From NCBI RefSeq assembly GCF_001522545.3, contig NC_031770.1:13629115-13693114 (forward strand): 64,000 nucleotides of DNA, written 5' to 3'. The position numbers were made by a program, and so were the translations under genes. Within the stretch, counting starts at the first letter, position 1; every line of letters begins with the position of its first letter. Below the pieces are notes generated by a model, which made no database searches, had not been told where the DNA came from, and saw only the letters and a list, made by a program, of their open reading frames with translations. Source of the DNA: Parus major (taxonomy: Eukaryota > Chordata > Aves > Passeriformes > Paridae). Shown here piece by piece: positions 25,442-36,122 of the stretch.

Positions 25442-28400
25442 AATCAATCACAAGGGGGAAAACCTTAGCTAACTGGAAATGTCTTGCAGATTATTAGAAA
25501 ATGAGCTGCATTTTATATAAAGTTAAAATGATATGCAACTTACCTTAGGTTACAGGGGAATTATTAGTGATTTTTCTAAAAAAGATATAAATAGGAGATT
25601 AGATTATTTCAGTTTTTCAGAGATAAAATTAAACCTCTGGGAGTCTACTCACAGCCATTATGCTTTTCCATGGTGGTCTTCTTGTTATACTTCTACAGTT
25701 CTAGAGCACTCCTCTGCTTTTGTCTCAGTGAACATCTGTTTCCATTATTTACAGTTTCTGTTACTGTGTCTTGCCAAAAGCATTAAAACCCCTCTATATG
25801 TGCAAGTTTAAACCTTTCCATTTGAAACAGATTATTCTTTTATAGTAAAATGTCTGCAAGGCATAAATACATAAATTGAAATGCCACTTTTAGACAGAAC
25901 TGAAAATCTCGAGCTTCCTTTGGCCAAGGGCTAGTTTTTTGGTTTTTTTTTTTCTTTTTGCCTGCACTGCTGAAACAGAACAGATTTTTCTCTCTCAAAT
26001 GACATTTTCTGTCTGTCTGAGCACATTTTTAGTTTTTGGTTTGGAAAAATTTGGTCCAAATACTGACCTCTGTTTTGTTCCTGTTCTGTTTTGTTGGCTT
26101 GTGTGTAATTATGCTTGTCCCTAGGAGAATGAAATGATACAGCCTGGGCAGGTGCAGCACATGTGACAAAGCACCTGTATGTCCCAGGACTTTGAGACAC
26201 AGGGGTTAACTCCAGCATCTTCATGTTTTGTGAAAGAACATTTTTGAAATTTACAGCTGCAGTGAAGTCAGTTTGTGTGCTGTTGATGAAGGTTGATGCT
26301 GAGTGCTTTGGACTTCTTGCAGTGTTTCTGAATCTGGTCATGTAATGAGCATGACTTTATCTGTACCCTGCACTGCCCCTGAACAATCTGCTAAAGCAGT
26401 CCAATTGCGGCATATTTGGAGATCACAACTGAAGGCCAATACTCTATTTTCTCTTATCAACCACATAAGCAAGAGTAGGATTTAACTCCAGAAGATTTTT
26501 CCAATTGTTTCAGATAAATTTTTGTGTTACAAATGGTCCACAAATAATTTATGGGAAAAATAGATTTTTCCAAAGCCTTTCACTGAATACAATAAAATGC
26601 AAAGATATGAGCAATGACCTTTTGACGGTTTGTCCTTATTCTGATCTCAGAACTTATGTGGTGATTAAACTTAATTAGGAGACTTACCACACAGTTAATA
26701 AGTCCTTTCTTATTGATGGCTTCTACCTGAATACTGGATATTCATGGGGTTACAGCCCAGTGGGAATTTAAAATAAGAGCTGAGCAGTGTTTCCCAGTTT
26801 CCATTGTTCAATTACATAATGTATTGTTTCTGTCAAGAGACATTCTAAATAGCACCTCTTTTCTAGCATGAAATGAAGATCATCCAGATTGCTACCTGGG
26901 CAGAAGTCAGGAGAACACCCTCAATAGCTGCTATCTCAGATCTAGCTAATTTTCAATGCAATAAGCTTGAAGCATTATCCATTTTCCAGCTGTTGAAAAT
27001 CTGTTGAATAAGAAACTGCTTACAGTCAACTTCTGGTTAAAGTTATATAGAAAAGGTAACCTTAAATGCTGTGACATTATGATTTAGAAACAGTTCAGAG
27101 TCCTTATGTCAGTCTTGGGGTAATGTGGGGCATGGTACCACACTTAAAATAATTCATTTCTCTTTAATGGTTTCTATCAATTTTCCTGCCTATTTTAGCA
27201 GCAGCCCCATAATATTAGCTCATTTAATAGATCTGTACACAGGCAGTACAAAGGATCTTTGGAAAACTCCAGATAACAAAATATGACCTTTAATTTATGA
27301 GACAAGTCTTATGTTTTCTTATCTGCTTCTTGTTGCTTTTCATCTTCTCTTTCTTGTTTTTGATATAATACACCAATCTATCAAAATACTGCATTATAGT
27401 GAGGAAATGAGAGTCAGGAAGAGCACACTCTTCATTTAATTACTAATTAATCCAGTGAAAAATAATCAAAAGCAAAACAGGGCAGAAGGTAGTTGATTTG
27501 AAGTGAAGGTTCAGCTCCCCTTGAGAGGTTAATGAGAGTTTGCAGTTTAATCCTGTAGAAAGTTGTAAAAATATTATTTGATTTGTTTAATATGCAAGCA
27601 TGAAGTAAGGAGCTTGCAGGTGAATATGATGTTTTGGTACAGGCTGTAAGATAAATGGACGTCTTTCAATAGATGTGGAAATTGTATTCTTAAAGGCAAA
27701 CCTAAGTTTTGCTTTGTTTTTAGCATTGTTATAAGTCCCTAGTGAGAGATTTTACTCTGCTATGAAGACCTCTATCAGTCATTCTGTGAACAAATGGTCT
27801 CTTTGGATGCTTTTAATATTCATTGCAAGGAATTTGGGAGTTCCTGTAGGGTGTAAAGGGTCATATTGTACTATAGTCACTTAGTATGAACTTGCCAGGC
27901 TTGACACTTCAAAGTTTGGAGGAGTTGTACTTCATGGTGGTTTCTCTCTTTATGGGTTAAATTTTTTTTCTGAAGTTAGGGCATTGAAGAGCTGCACTCT
28001 AACTTATTTGCTACAGGTTCTTTCTCTAACTTAAGAGTTTCCTTGCACTTTTATCTTCTCACTGGGCTGGTGGCAAGGTTTGTTCAAAATGTTCACATTC
28101 TGCAACCCTGTACTTACCTTCCCTCCAAGCACGGGAGGAGACCCAAATCAGCCTTCTGAGTATGTAATTCCTCATACAATATTTTCCAGACTGACCACTA
28201 CTGTGGTTTCTCCCCACACACTGTAACAAGTAGAGCTGACATCTTTCAGCAACAGGAAAGGACATACACCTTCATCTGGTCCATATAGAGCTCACTCTTG
28301 GATCAAATCCTGGATTGTCACTGGCTAGACAAATCTGTAAGCACTCAGCAAAAATCTAGGTCAGAGCAGTGTTCCTTACAAGCACAGTGACTTCCTGAGG

Positions 28401-31400
28401 TGAACCTGGACCTCTTCTCTAACCCATGCACCTCAGTCTCAAGAATGTGTGCACAACAATGGAAATAGTTGATATGAAAGAGCTTTAGTATGGGCCATTA
28501 CTGAGATTACTGTGATTTCATTTCCTGGCCATGTGAGACTGTTTGTGAACTGTTTACCCCCCTATCCCACCCAGAGCTTCTGTGGCTTCCCTTCATGCCA
28601 TGCAACTGACATTTCAGTCAGCTTTCATCCCTAACTGCATCTGGAGGAATGATCTGGGTCTCTGTCTCCCTCTTGCAGATGTCAGAGGAGTCATTAGGGT
28701 TCAGTTCTTCAGAAAGAGCGGTGTCAAGATCATGATGAGCAAAACTAGAGAGAGAGGCTTGTTTATAATTGGAGATAGACCTTGTTTTCATCACTTTGTT
28801 ATTTATTTCCCTTACAGATCACTGGGACTAACAATGTGAATTTGTATTCTGTTAAAGGGTTTGTTTCAAAGAAAATATTCTCTAGTCTAGGTTGCTCTTC
28901 ACAGACTCACGATTTTCAACCTTCTTACTTATTCCCTTTCAAGGATGCTGCTATTTCACATCAATAACTGACACCTTTATTTCAGAGCACAAAATAGAAT
29001 TACACTCCAGCCCTGACAATATAATAAATCAGGAGGGATAAAATACATATTAGTGAAGTTCACATAGTTAGTTTGTCCCAGCTGACCTATAGATATAAAG
29101 GTATGATTAAAGTTTTCTTGGACTGCTTCTTCTCCGTTGTGACACAAGATTTAACTCTGACTCAAAGATTTGACCTTTGCTGCTCTTCTGTGCTTACCTT
29201 GATTCTTTGGAATTATTGTTATTCCCTTGAAGCCTTTCTGCCAGTATGGAATTAACAGTCTGTTGTGACAAAATATTGTCTATTTGGCAGAAGAATGAAG
29301 CCATCTAGAATTCAATCAGGTTAGACAATGTCATGGTGCACATCCTGAGTGAATCATTTCCACCCAGCTTTTTTAATCAAAGAAATCTTGGCCATATAAC
29401 CTGGAAGAGTAATGCTGGATAGTCATATAGCTGTCTACAATTAAAGTTTAGGTACATCAGGAGTTTTTTTCATGAATTACGATTGAAAGGATGCCTACCA
29501 AAGCACTTAATCTTTCAGATGCGTAACAGAATAAAATCTCAAAGCCACAGGTTTATTTAGAGTATGAGAAAATTTATTAACCTTCATGGAAGTTTTTTTT
29601 TTACTGAAGAAGCTCCTTGTGGTTCACCATATTAGGAAAAACAAGCATAAATAAAGGAAGGTAGAGAAACGTGAACAGAATACTCCTGAGGAGAAAAAAA
29701 TCTGTGGTAGCTATGATTTCTCCAGTGAGGATGAGATTATGAGATGAGGGAAACACATGCAGTTTTACTGGGTCTATCCAGATTCGTTGTTGCTGTGTGT
29801 GTGACCCAAACCAGCTCTTTGGCAAGAAGCAGTTACTGAAACTATGTGTGTTTTTCATTACATAGTAAATAGGACTTTTGTTGCTTTTAATGGAGTTTCT
29901 GTTATTTTCAATTCTATGTATATATTTTTTTTATGTGGTTGTTATATGTCTACTGGTTTCATCATTACTAAATCCATGTGTTCTCCTTGAAACTAAATCC
30001 AGATAAGTGCTACACCATTTCCCTCTAGCCTTTCCATTTATATTATACAGTAGAAGAATTTAAGCTAATGTAATAGTGTCAAATTGAGATGTATTTCACA
30101 CCGCACTTTTCCTCTGATGGGGAATGGGCTAATGTAATCAGCAATTATTTTTTGTGTGACCTTTACAAATCAAATTGTTATTTCCTTGCTTTTCATTTGA
30201 ATTTTGCTCCCAGTGGTGCAGGACTGCTGCAGCTAGTATAAAACATAATTTATTGATAGAATCACATTATAATAGTCTCAAAAACCATACATATTGTATG
30301 TTTTAATGAAATAATTCAAAGAAATGTATAAGCTGGCCAAGATTAAATTTATGCAAGTTCACAGAGGAGTTTCCAGGATTACCACTGAGATGGTCTGGAG
30401 CAGCTGCAGAATAGTGAGAGTGGACCATGCCTAGAATAGATCCCGTGTTAGTCATGGAATTGCAACAGAGAGTTGCAATAGCACCAAGGATCCAGTCTGG
30501 TGGCTGCAGGGGGTCCTCTTACCCCATGTTCCTGATTTACACTGAGTGAATAAACAACACAGTTTAATGCCTTCCCAGTATAGGCAGTTGTGAACACTTT
30601 GCTGTAACTCCCAGGTTCTTTTGGGATCTAGAGAGTGTTTGTTCATGAAAGCATCCAATGAGTAACCGTGCGTGAAGTTGGAGTGAGTGATGATCTCTCT
30701 CCATGAGACTTATTTCCATTATGTTAATGCATTCCTTATGCCCACAGACCTGTTCTCAACAACTTAGCCTTTCTTATAAATCACATAGAAGAATTCCACC
30801 CACTCCCCCATTTTTAAAAAAAGTTATAGATAACCAAAAAAAAAAGTACACAACACTAACTAAAACTCATGATTCATTTACTGTAAGTTAAAGAAACCTT
30901 TTAGAAATAGGATGTTCTCTCACTTATTCAGTGACTCAAGTGATAAAGCCTCAATCAAAACTGTTGAAACATCTCATTGAAAAGCTAAATGTGTTAAAAG
31001 TAACTGACTGTCAGAAAATATAAATTATTAGCTCACTGGTTTAGGTATATATATATACACACATATTTTGATGGAAGATTCAAATCAAGAACAGAAACGT
31101 AGGATCATACCTTTTTTTTTAATGTTCCTGTGTTGGTCACATGACATTTCTTATGGGCTTTTTTTTTTTCTGGTATTGCTCAAATTTCCATTTAGTCACA
31201 GGAAGTTTGTTGTAAGAAAAGAAGGCCAGAATGAAGAGAATCAATTTTAAAGATGATATCAAGGAAAAAAAAAATAATTCTGTATTCTCACATCATCACA
31301 GTAGTTGTGTTGTGATGTGTTTAATTCTAAATTTTCACTTTCTTGGAGAAGTACAAAAGGGAAAGTTTCAGTAAAATGTTTGATATTCAGTTTCAGTTCT

Positions 31401-31544
31401 GTTTTATGGTAAATACTTCTCAACTCTGAGAACTGAGAGAAATGTACATGCAAACAAACTGTATATATTTTATATATACGTATATATGCCCATGTACTTT
31501 TTAATAGGACATACACTTAGATGTTCACATGGTATATTTACTCA

Positions 31545-31736
31545 GAGAGGTTATGGAAACACCTTCTGTGGTTGTCCAAAGAAGTTGTGCATGACCCATC
31601 ATTGGAAGGGCTCCAGGTCAGGTCAAATGTGCTTTGAGCTACCTGATCTGGTGAAAGATGTCTTTACTTATAGCAGGGGGGTGGGAATAGATGATCTTCA
31701 AACGTCCCTTCAAACCCAAACCATTTTATGATTTGA
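31545..31736 (+). mobile_element. CR1 retrotransposon 3' end, plus strand, 5'-truncated
   Basis: The sequence follows the familiar avian CR1 3' region: GAGAGGTTATGGAAACACC, a middle part ending CTACCTGATCTGGTG, then GGAATAGATGATCTTCAA, and finally CCCAAACCATTTTATGATTTG. It ends in a degenerate version of the CR1 3' octamer repeat (ATTCTATG-type). It is about 190 bp, severely 5'-truncated as is usual for CR1, and not mobile. It is 1.6 kb upstream of the SS4 cassette exon, in the same orientation as NRXN1. Confidence 0.9.
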
Positions 31737-33326
31737 TATTGGAAATGAAACAAACAGGAAAAGGCCATCCCCTCAAAAGCAAATAGGTCAGCTTCTCTCT
31801 TGTTGAATAATGTCCATGCTAAACCAAGTGAGGATGCATGAAACATGGAAAGCAGCAGTTCTCAGCCCTGCAGAATAAATGTCTGCATAAAACCACCATG
31901 CCTTTATTTGCAGTTTTGGAGGGTTTTTGTACTGATTCTTCCCGGCAAACCTGTTATGGCTTGTAATTTTGTGACAAACAGGTACACTGATCTCCTAAAT
32001 TTGGATAATATTTCTGTTTGACAGTTAGCAGTAGGACCCTTCTAGCTCAAGAACATCTCTGTCTGAGCACTATATGGGCTTACTGCAGCGTGGGCTTACA
32101 TTTCCACTGCAGTTACAGGACTTGGTTTCTTGGTTGGCTTGGTGGGTTTTGAAGTCAAAGAAAATGTGCACATTTGAGCCAATAATATTTACTTTGTATT
32201 TGGACATGATTTATAAATGACTGCTTTTTACTCATTTTGCTCTTCTTATCCCTCAGATTCTTTACTAATATGAACCAATACAATGAATGAAAAAGAAATT
32301 GTTGGTCTAAAACTCTGCTGCCACCAAAAGCCTGTACATTGAAGGAAATACTTAGGTTTGCCATTCTCCTAAGTAGCTTTCTAAGTGGTATTCTAAGGGA
32401 TCACAACTATATCACTCAAACACAAAAAACTATAATTACAAATAAATATTTAAAGTGCTTTCCTAATTATTCCTCACCTGCTATTTTTCTGACTGTACCA
32501 GCCTTATTTTATCTCACTGTTTTAATTAAGTCAAAGATTTCTGTGCTGTCTGAGGATAGATACAGTTGGCAAATATGACAAGTCTGTCCTTTGAATTGCT
32601 GGGTTCTGGTTAGTTCATAATTTATGAAGCCCCACCACAGATGGCCTCTTGCTAAATTTTAAAGCACTTCCATGTTTCAGAACCAGGCTACCTTTTAGCA
32701 AATCACTTTTGTCAAAGCCTTGGTGTTCCTTCAAGACATTGTCAAGGAGTCCTAAGAGAATGTACAAACTGAATGCCCTGGTCTGTTCTGTACCATGTAT
32801 TTGAATCTCTGGATTTTATTTTAATTAAGCGAAGAAATGTGTATTTTTTCTGCTTAGGACTAAGTTACAGCGGGACTATTATTAGACAGAAGAAGTAAGT
32901 GTGCCTTAGATGGTGACTAAGAGTTGTGTTCTTCTTTAAATGACTAACCTGGAGTGAGAGGTTGGATGTCTTTTGAAAACTTAAACCTGTTTCACCTGAA
33001 CATGTTTAACTAGTTAATAAGAAACATCAAAAAAGACAAAACCCTGAGGTCAACTATCATTTTTTTGTAAAGCCATTCGATGATGTTTAAATTTGTTTTT
33101 TGGGTCTGTCTATAACATAAGTTTAATAACCTAGCTCAAATGCAGATTTCTAATTTTCAATTAACATAGGAATAATTTTGTTTGCTAAAATAAAATAAAT
33201 GAATGAATGAAAAGTCTGAACCATGAAATGTTCTAGGTAGCACTTTTTAAAATTCCAAATTTCAAAAAATCATGTGGCAACTGTATAGCTCAAGCTTTAA
33301 GTATTAACTTTTAACCTTTGACCTTA

Positions 33327-33329
33327 CAG
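33327..33329 (+). promoter_or_regulatory. Competing upstream 3' splice site for SS4 exon
   Basis: CAG preceded by TTTTAACCTTTGACCTTA, a better match to an acceptor than the AAAG actually used 36 nt downstream at 33362-33365. Use of it would add 36 nt (a multiple of three) but read Asp-Phe-Asn-Gln-stop at once, so a transcript using it would be truncated. The site is seen in the sequence; whether it is ever used is unknown. Confidence 0.45.
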
Positions 33330-33365
33330 ATTTTAACCAATGAAATGTCTCTTTAAACTTTAAAG

Positions 33366-33455
33366 GAAACAATGATAACGAGCGCCTGGCGATTGCTAGA
33401 CAGCGAATTCCATATCGACTTGGTCGAGTAGTTGATGAATGGCTACTCGACAAAG
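33366..33455 (+). CDS. NRXN1: Neurexin-1 SS4 alternative cassette exon (30 residues)
   Basis: A 90-bp symmetric phase 1-1 exon. With the last G of exon A and the first GG of exon C it encodes a 30-residue insert starting [13 protein letters not shown] and ending VVDEWLLDK, the NRXN1-type splice-site-4 insert. As I recall it, the NRXN3 insert differs clearly (TDNERFQMVKQK), which is the main ground for calling NRXN1. Exon inclusion is known to weaken binding to many neuroligins and LRRTMs and to allow cerebellin-GluD binding; skipping has the opposite effect. Borders are AAAG|GAAACAAT and CAAAG|GTAAAA. The acceptor is poor (AAAG, pyrimidine tract interrupted by AAAC), as expected for a regulated cassette. 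The exon has seven CpGs, in contrast to its AT-rich flanks. The peptide looks identical to the mammalian one as I remember it. Confidence 0.97.
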
Positions 33456-34886
33456 GTAAAAAACATTGATTAAAACTTCAAATAAAAAAATAATTTGAAC
33501 ATAACCAAGTAGTGCTTCATTGTAACACTAATAAACATAAAAAATAAATTTCAGTAAAACTAAATTAAAACAAATTTTAAAAAGTAAAATATAGAGTAAT
33601 ATTTGCATACCTTGTATAATAATTTCTATACATTTCTAGAAGTACCAGCTGTTTAATAATCTTACCCTGTTAACTTAAGGTTAAAGGGACTGTTAAATAT
33701 AATCCACTAACTCAATCTATGAAGGTACTCATAGCAAACATTAACCAAAAATTATAAATCATTCATAGATTATATTACATGTTCCAGCATCTAAATTATT
33801 AACTAAAAATATCTGTAGTTATGAGATCTTCATTATGGTCCTGAAAAAAAAAAAATTTGTTTAAACTGTAGGAATCTTAAATAGTGGGCAATATGAATTG
33901 CCAACCAAAATGAAGTCCCTTTAACGTTTGCAACCTTCTAAGGGGATTTTGGAACAAACACTAATTAAAACAGAACTTAAAGTTGTGTGCATGCTTTTTG
34001 TGAGCAGAAACCAATCTGCTAAAGTGACTATTCTATTTACTAAGAGTGGTACTGTTGCTGAGGATTTCTCTGTTTAATGGAAATGTGCCATGATTTCTCC
34101 ATCGGTATGTGTATCATTTCTGAAGCCGCTTTTACATCTAAAATCTTTTATTTTAATTGATAGCCTTGCTGAAAGCCAATCAGACATCTATTTTTGAATC
34201 TGCCTCTGAGATACTCAGTGTGAACCATGTGTTTCTTTTCAGTGTGTATGTTGAAGGGAAATAAAACATTTAAATACAAAAAGGAACTATTTAATTAAAA
34301 ATGCAAACATTCACTTATATAGAGATGCAACGGACTACTGCATAAATTCTTTAAAATTCACTTGACCTAGAGACTTGATGGCATATATATAAACTTTGTC
34401 TGTGTGTATATACATATTTGTATATGTCTATACATACATAAACTCACTTGTTCATAAAGCTATAGGCTCTACGCTGAATTGTATGGAAAAAAAACAACCT
34501 AAATGTTGGCAGACTTGAAGAAAAAGTTATCATAAGGAATTAGAAAAACTGGCATTCTTGAGACACACCAAAAGGTTAACACTGCTTTCAGGTAAAAGGG
34601 AGAGGGGTATATCTTGTAGTGCCAAACACATTTGCAAATATATTTGATTGGCCTTTTAGCAAAAAACATATAAATCCCAAAACGTCGTAAATTAAGAAAA
34701 ATGCAAACGCTCTCAAAATTTATGCATTTCATGGACACCTCATTAAATAGCAATGAATTATGAGTCAAATCCTTTTCTTATAGTTTATTGCTGTCATTTT
34801 TCACCCCATGACAATCTGTTATCACTCGTGTAGAGTACAGCGTTCACAGTCAACATTTTTGCATGTATATAATATTATCTTCACAG
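33456..34886 (+). other. NRXN1: NRXN1 intron between SS4 cassette and exon C
   Basis: A short, 1,431-bp, very AT-rich intron with donor GTAAAA and acceptor TTCACAG (34880-34886). Apart from the TAAA cluster at its start it holds a small TA/CATA-rich stretch near 34385-34440 and no repeat that I recognise. Open frames such as 34499-34768 (minus) are not gene-like. Confidence 0.92.
33457..33588 (+). promoter_or_regulatory. TAAA/TTAA cluster after SS4 exon: candidate SAM68/SLM splicing element
   Basis: Eleven TAAA tetranucleotides occur in about 130 bases just after the SS4 5' splice site (starts 33457, 33471, 33483, 33532, 33538, 33545, 33555, 33561, 33566, 33578, 33585), several inside TTAAAA or TTTTAAAA. 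STAR-family RNA-binding proteins (SAM68, SLM1, SLM2) recognise U(U/A)AA-type motifs, and in mammals they act from this intron to cause skipping of the neurexin SS4 exon. The cluster is seen directly; its function in this bird is inferred from the mammalian system. The intron is AT-rich overall, so some of these motifs are expected by chance. Confidence 0.5.
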
Positions 34887-35206
34887 GGCGTCAGCTCACA
34901 ATCTTCAATAGCCAAGCAACCATAAAAATTGGAGGCAAGGAACGTGGCCACCCTTTCCAAGGCCAGCTCTCTGGTCTTTACTACAATGGCTTGAAAGTTC
35001 TGAATATGGCAGCAGAAAACGATGCCAACATCGTGATAGAAGGAAATGTGAGACTTGTTGGTGAAGTGCCTTCCTCTATGACAACCGAGTCCACAGCCAC
35101 CGCGATGCAGTCGGAGATGTCCACGTCAGTCATGGAAACAACCACCACCTTGGCCACGAGCACCGCCAGAAGAGGAAAGGCTCCGACCAAAGAACCCATT
35201 GGTCAG
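34887..35206 (+). CDS. NRXN1: Neurexin-1 coding exon C: end of LNS6 and start of stalk
   Basis: A 320-bp exon, acceptor TTCACAG|GGCGTCAG, donor GGTCAG|GTTAGT, entering in phase 1 and leaving in phase 0. It opens [13 protein letters not shown]; in rat beta-numbering this carries Arg232, Leu234, Thr235, Ile236 and Asn238 (34889-34909), known neuroligin-contact and calcium-site residues. The LNS6 fold continues through [20 protein letters not shown] and ends at [10 protein letters not shown]. From 35069 on the protein becomes a Ser/Thr-rich stalk ([20 protein letters not shown]), expected to be O-glycosylated, then [14 protein letters not shown]. The heparan-sulfate SSGG site, transmembrane helix and PDZ-binding tail are in later exons beyond the window. 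Likely differences from mammals, by memory: ATIKIGG for [13 protein letters not shown] for KEQGQP, IVIEGN for IAIVGN and IGQ for ISQ. Confidence 0.97.
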
Positions 35207-36063
35207 GTTAGTCGGCTTCCTCGCCTTTTGCAAATATCTTTGCGCCTCTGAACGCGGCTTCCTTTGTCGCATTCCCTCTGCAGATGGAATTGCTCCTGTT
35301 AAAGGAATTTGTGTGTTACTGGTGAAAGTTCTGTACTGTACACGGCTCATGGTTGTGGTGTTCATCAGCGTTTTGAGGGAAAGTATGGGCTTTGCTTTTC
35401 TTCCAAATTAGGCAAACTTACCAGTTCAGATTGTTCTGGTGCTGAGTTATATTGCTCCTTCATCCATCTTCATAGTGGTGCATATATTTAAATACCCTTT
35501 CTTCCTTTGATGGCTTACATAGATTGCTTTCAGTGTAGGAATGCAGGATGTCTGGAATTAGAGATAATGAAATGAAGTGGTGACTTTATCCATGAGATAG
35601 AGAAAAGAGGCATGGTTTTAAGAGAGAGCAGGAAGGAGGTGTGAAGACAAAAAGTTGCAAGAGGCTGGAAAAGAGGGAATTAGCACTCTAGTCCCACGAT
35701 TGATCATCTTCTCTGGCAGTACTCCTCATAAGAGGCAGTGGCAGAGGAATTAAGAGCTCTCTGCACCATGGGAGACAGCCTCCAGGTCATAGGCTGTTGT
35801 TTGCTGTGTGTTGAGGTTATTTGCATCTCATTAATTTGGTGGTATATTTAGTTGCTTTCAGGTTTTGTCAGGATCTCTGTCTAATAAGTGGGGAAATTTA
35901 ACTGTTGGGAAAGGAGGGGAGAAAAACAGGTGAGTGAATTAAGTACCTTCATCTTGTGGATACGCTGAGTAACAGCAGTCAGACATTGTGCTTTAAAAAC
36001 CTAAAACTTACCAAGACGTTCCTGTGGTGGGGGAAGATTCTTTCATATTTATTCTTTCTTTAA

Positions 36064-36122
36064 AAACAACAACAACAAAAAAAACAAACCAGAAAAAACA
36101 AACAAAAAAACAAGAAAAGAAA
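36064..36122. repeat. A-rich (CAA)n/(CAAA)n tract
   Basis: About 60 bases of A runs with regularly spaced C or G bases, starting as four CAA units. It is low-complexity intronic sequence. Confidence 0.8.

Larger units (their letters stand above)
9036..33365 (+). other. NRXN1: NRXN1 intron between exon A and the SS4 cassette
   Basis: A 24,330-bp intron starting GTAAGG and ending in AAAG at the SS4 exon. It contains an old decayed LINE (about 16.8-18.9 kb), a small LINE scrap (15.33 kb), a CR1 3' end (31.55-31.74 kb), A-rich tracts at 12.64 and 25.4 kb and a TA repeat at 18.48 kb. Two stretches rich in homeodomain and POU-type motifs, 9.56-9.96 kb and 24.10-24.34 kb, are candidate conserved noncoding elements. 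Open frames of 60-157 codons (for example 14497-14970 plus and 22479-22841 minus) show no recognisable domain, and I do not call them genes. The rest looks like ordinary unique intron. Confidence 0.9.

Noticed and set aside
31486..31731. 81-codon plus-strand frame ending near 31731
   Set aside because: It is mostly the CR1 3' noncoding end; the amino-acid sequence is not a known protein.
34808..34886. Apparent N-terminal extension of exon C from ATG at 34808
   Set aside because: This is intron: a clear TTCACAG acceptor lies at 34880-34886 and NRXN1 homology begins exactly after it.
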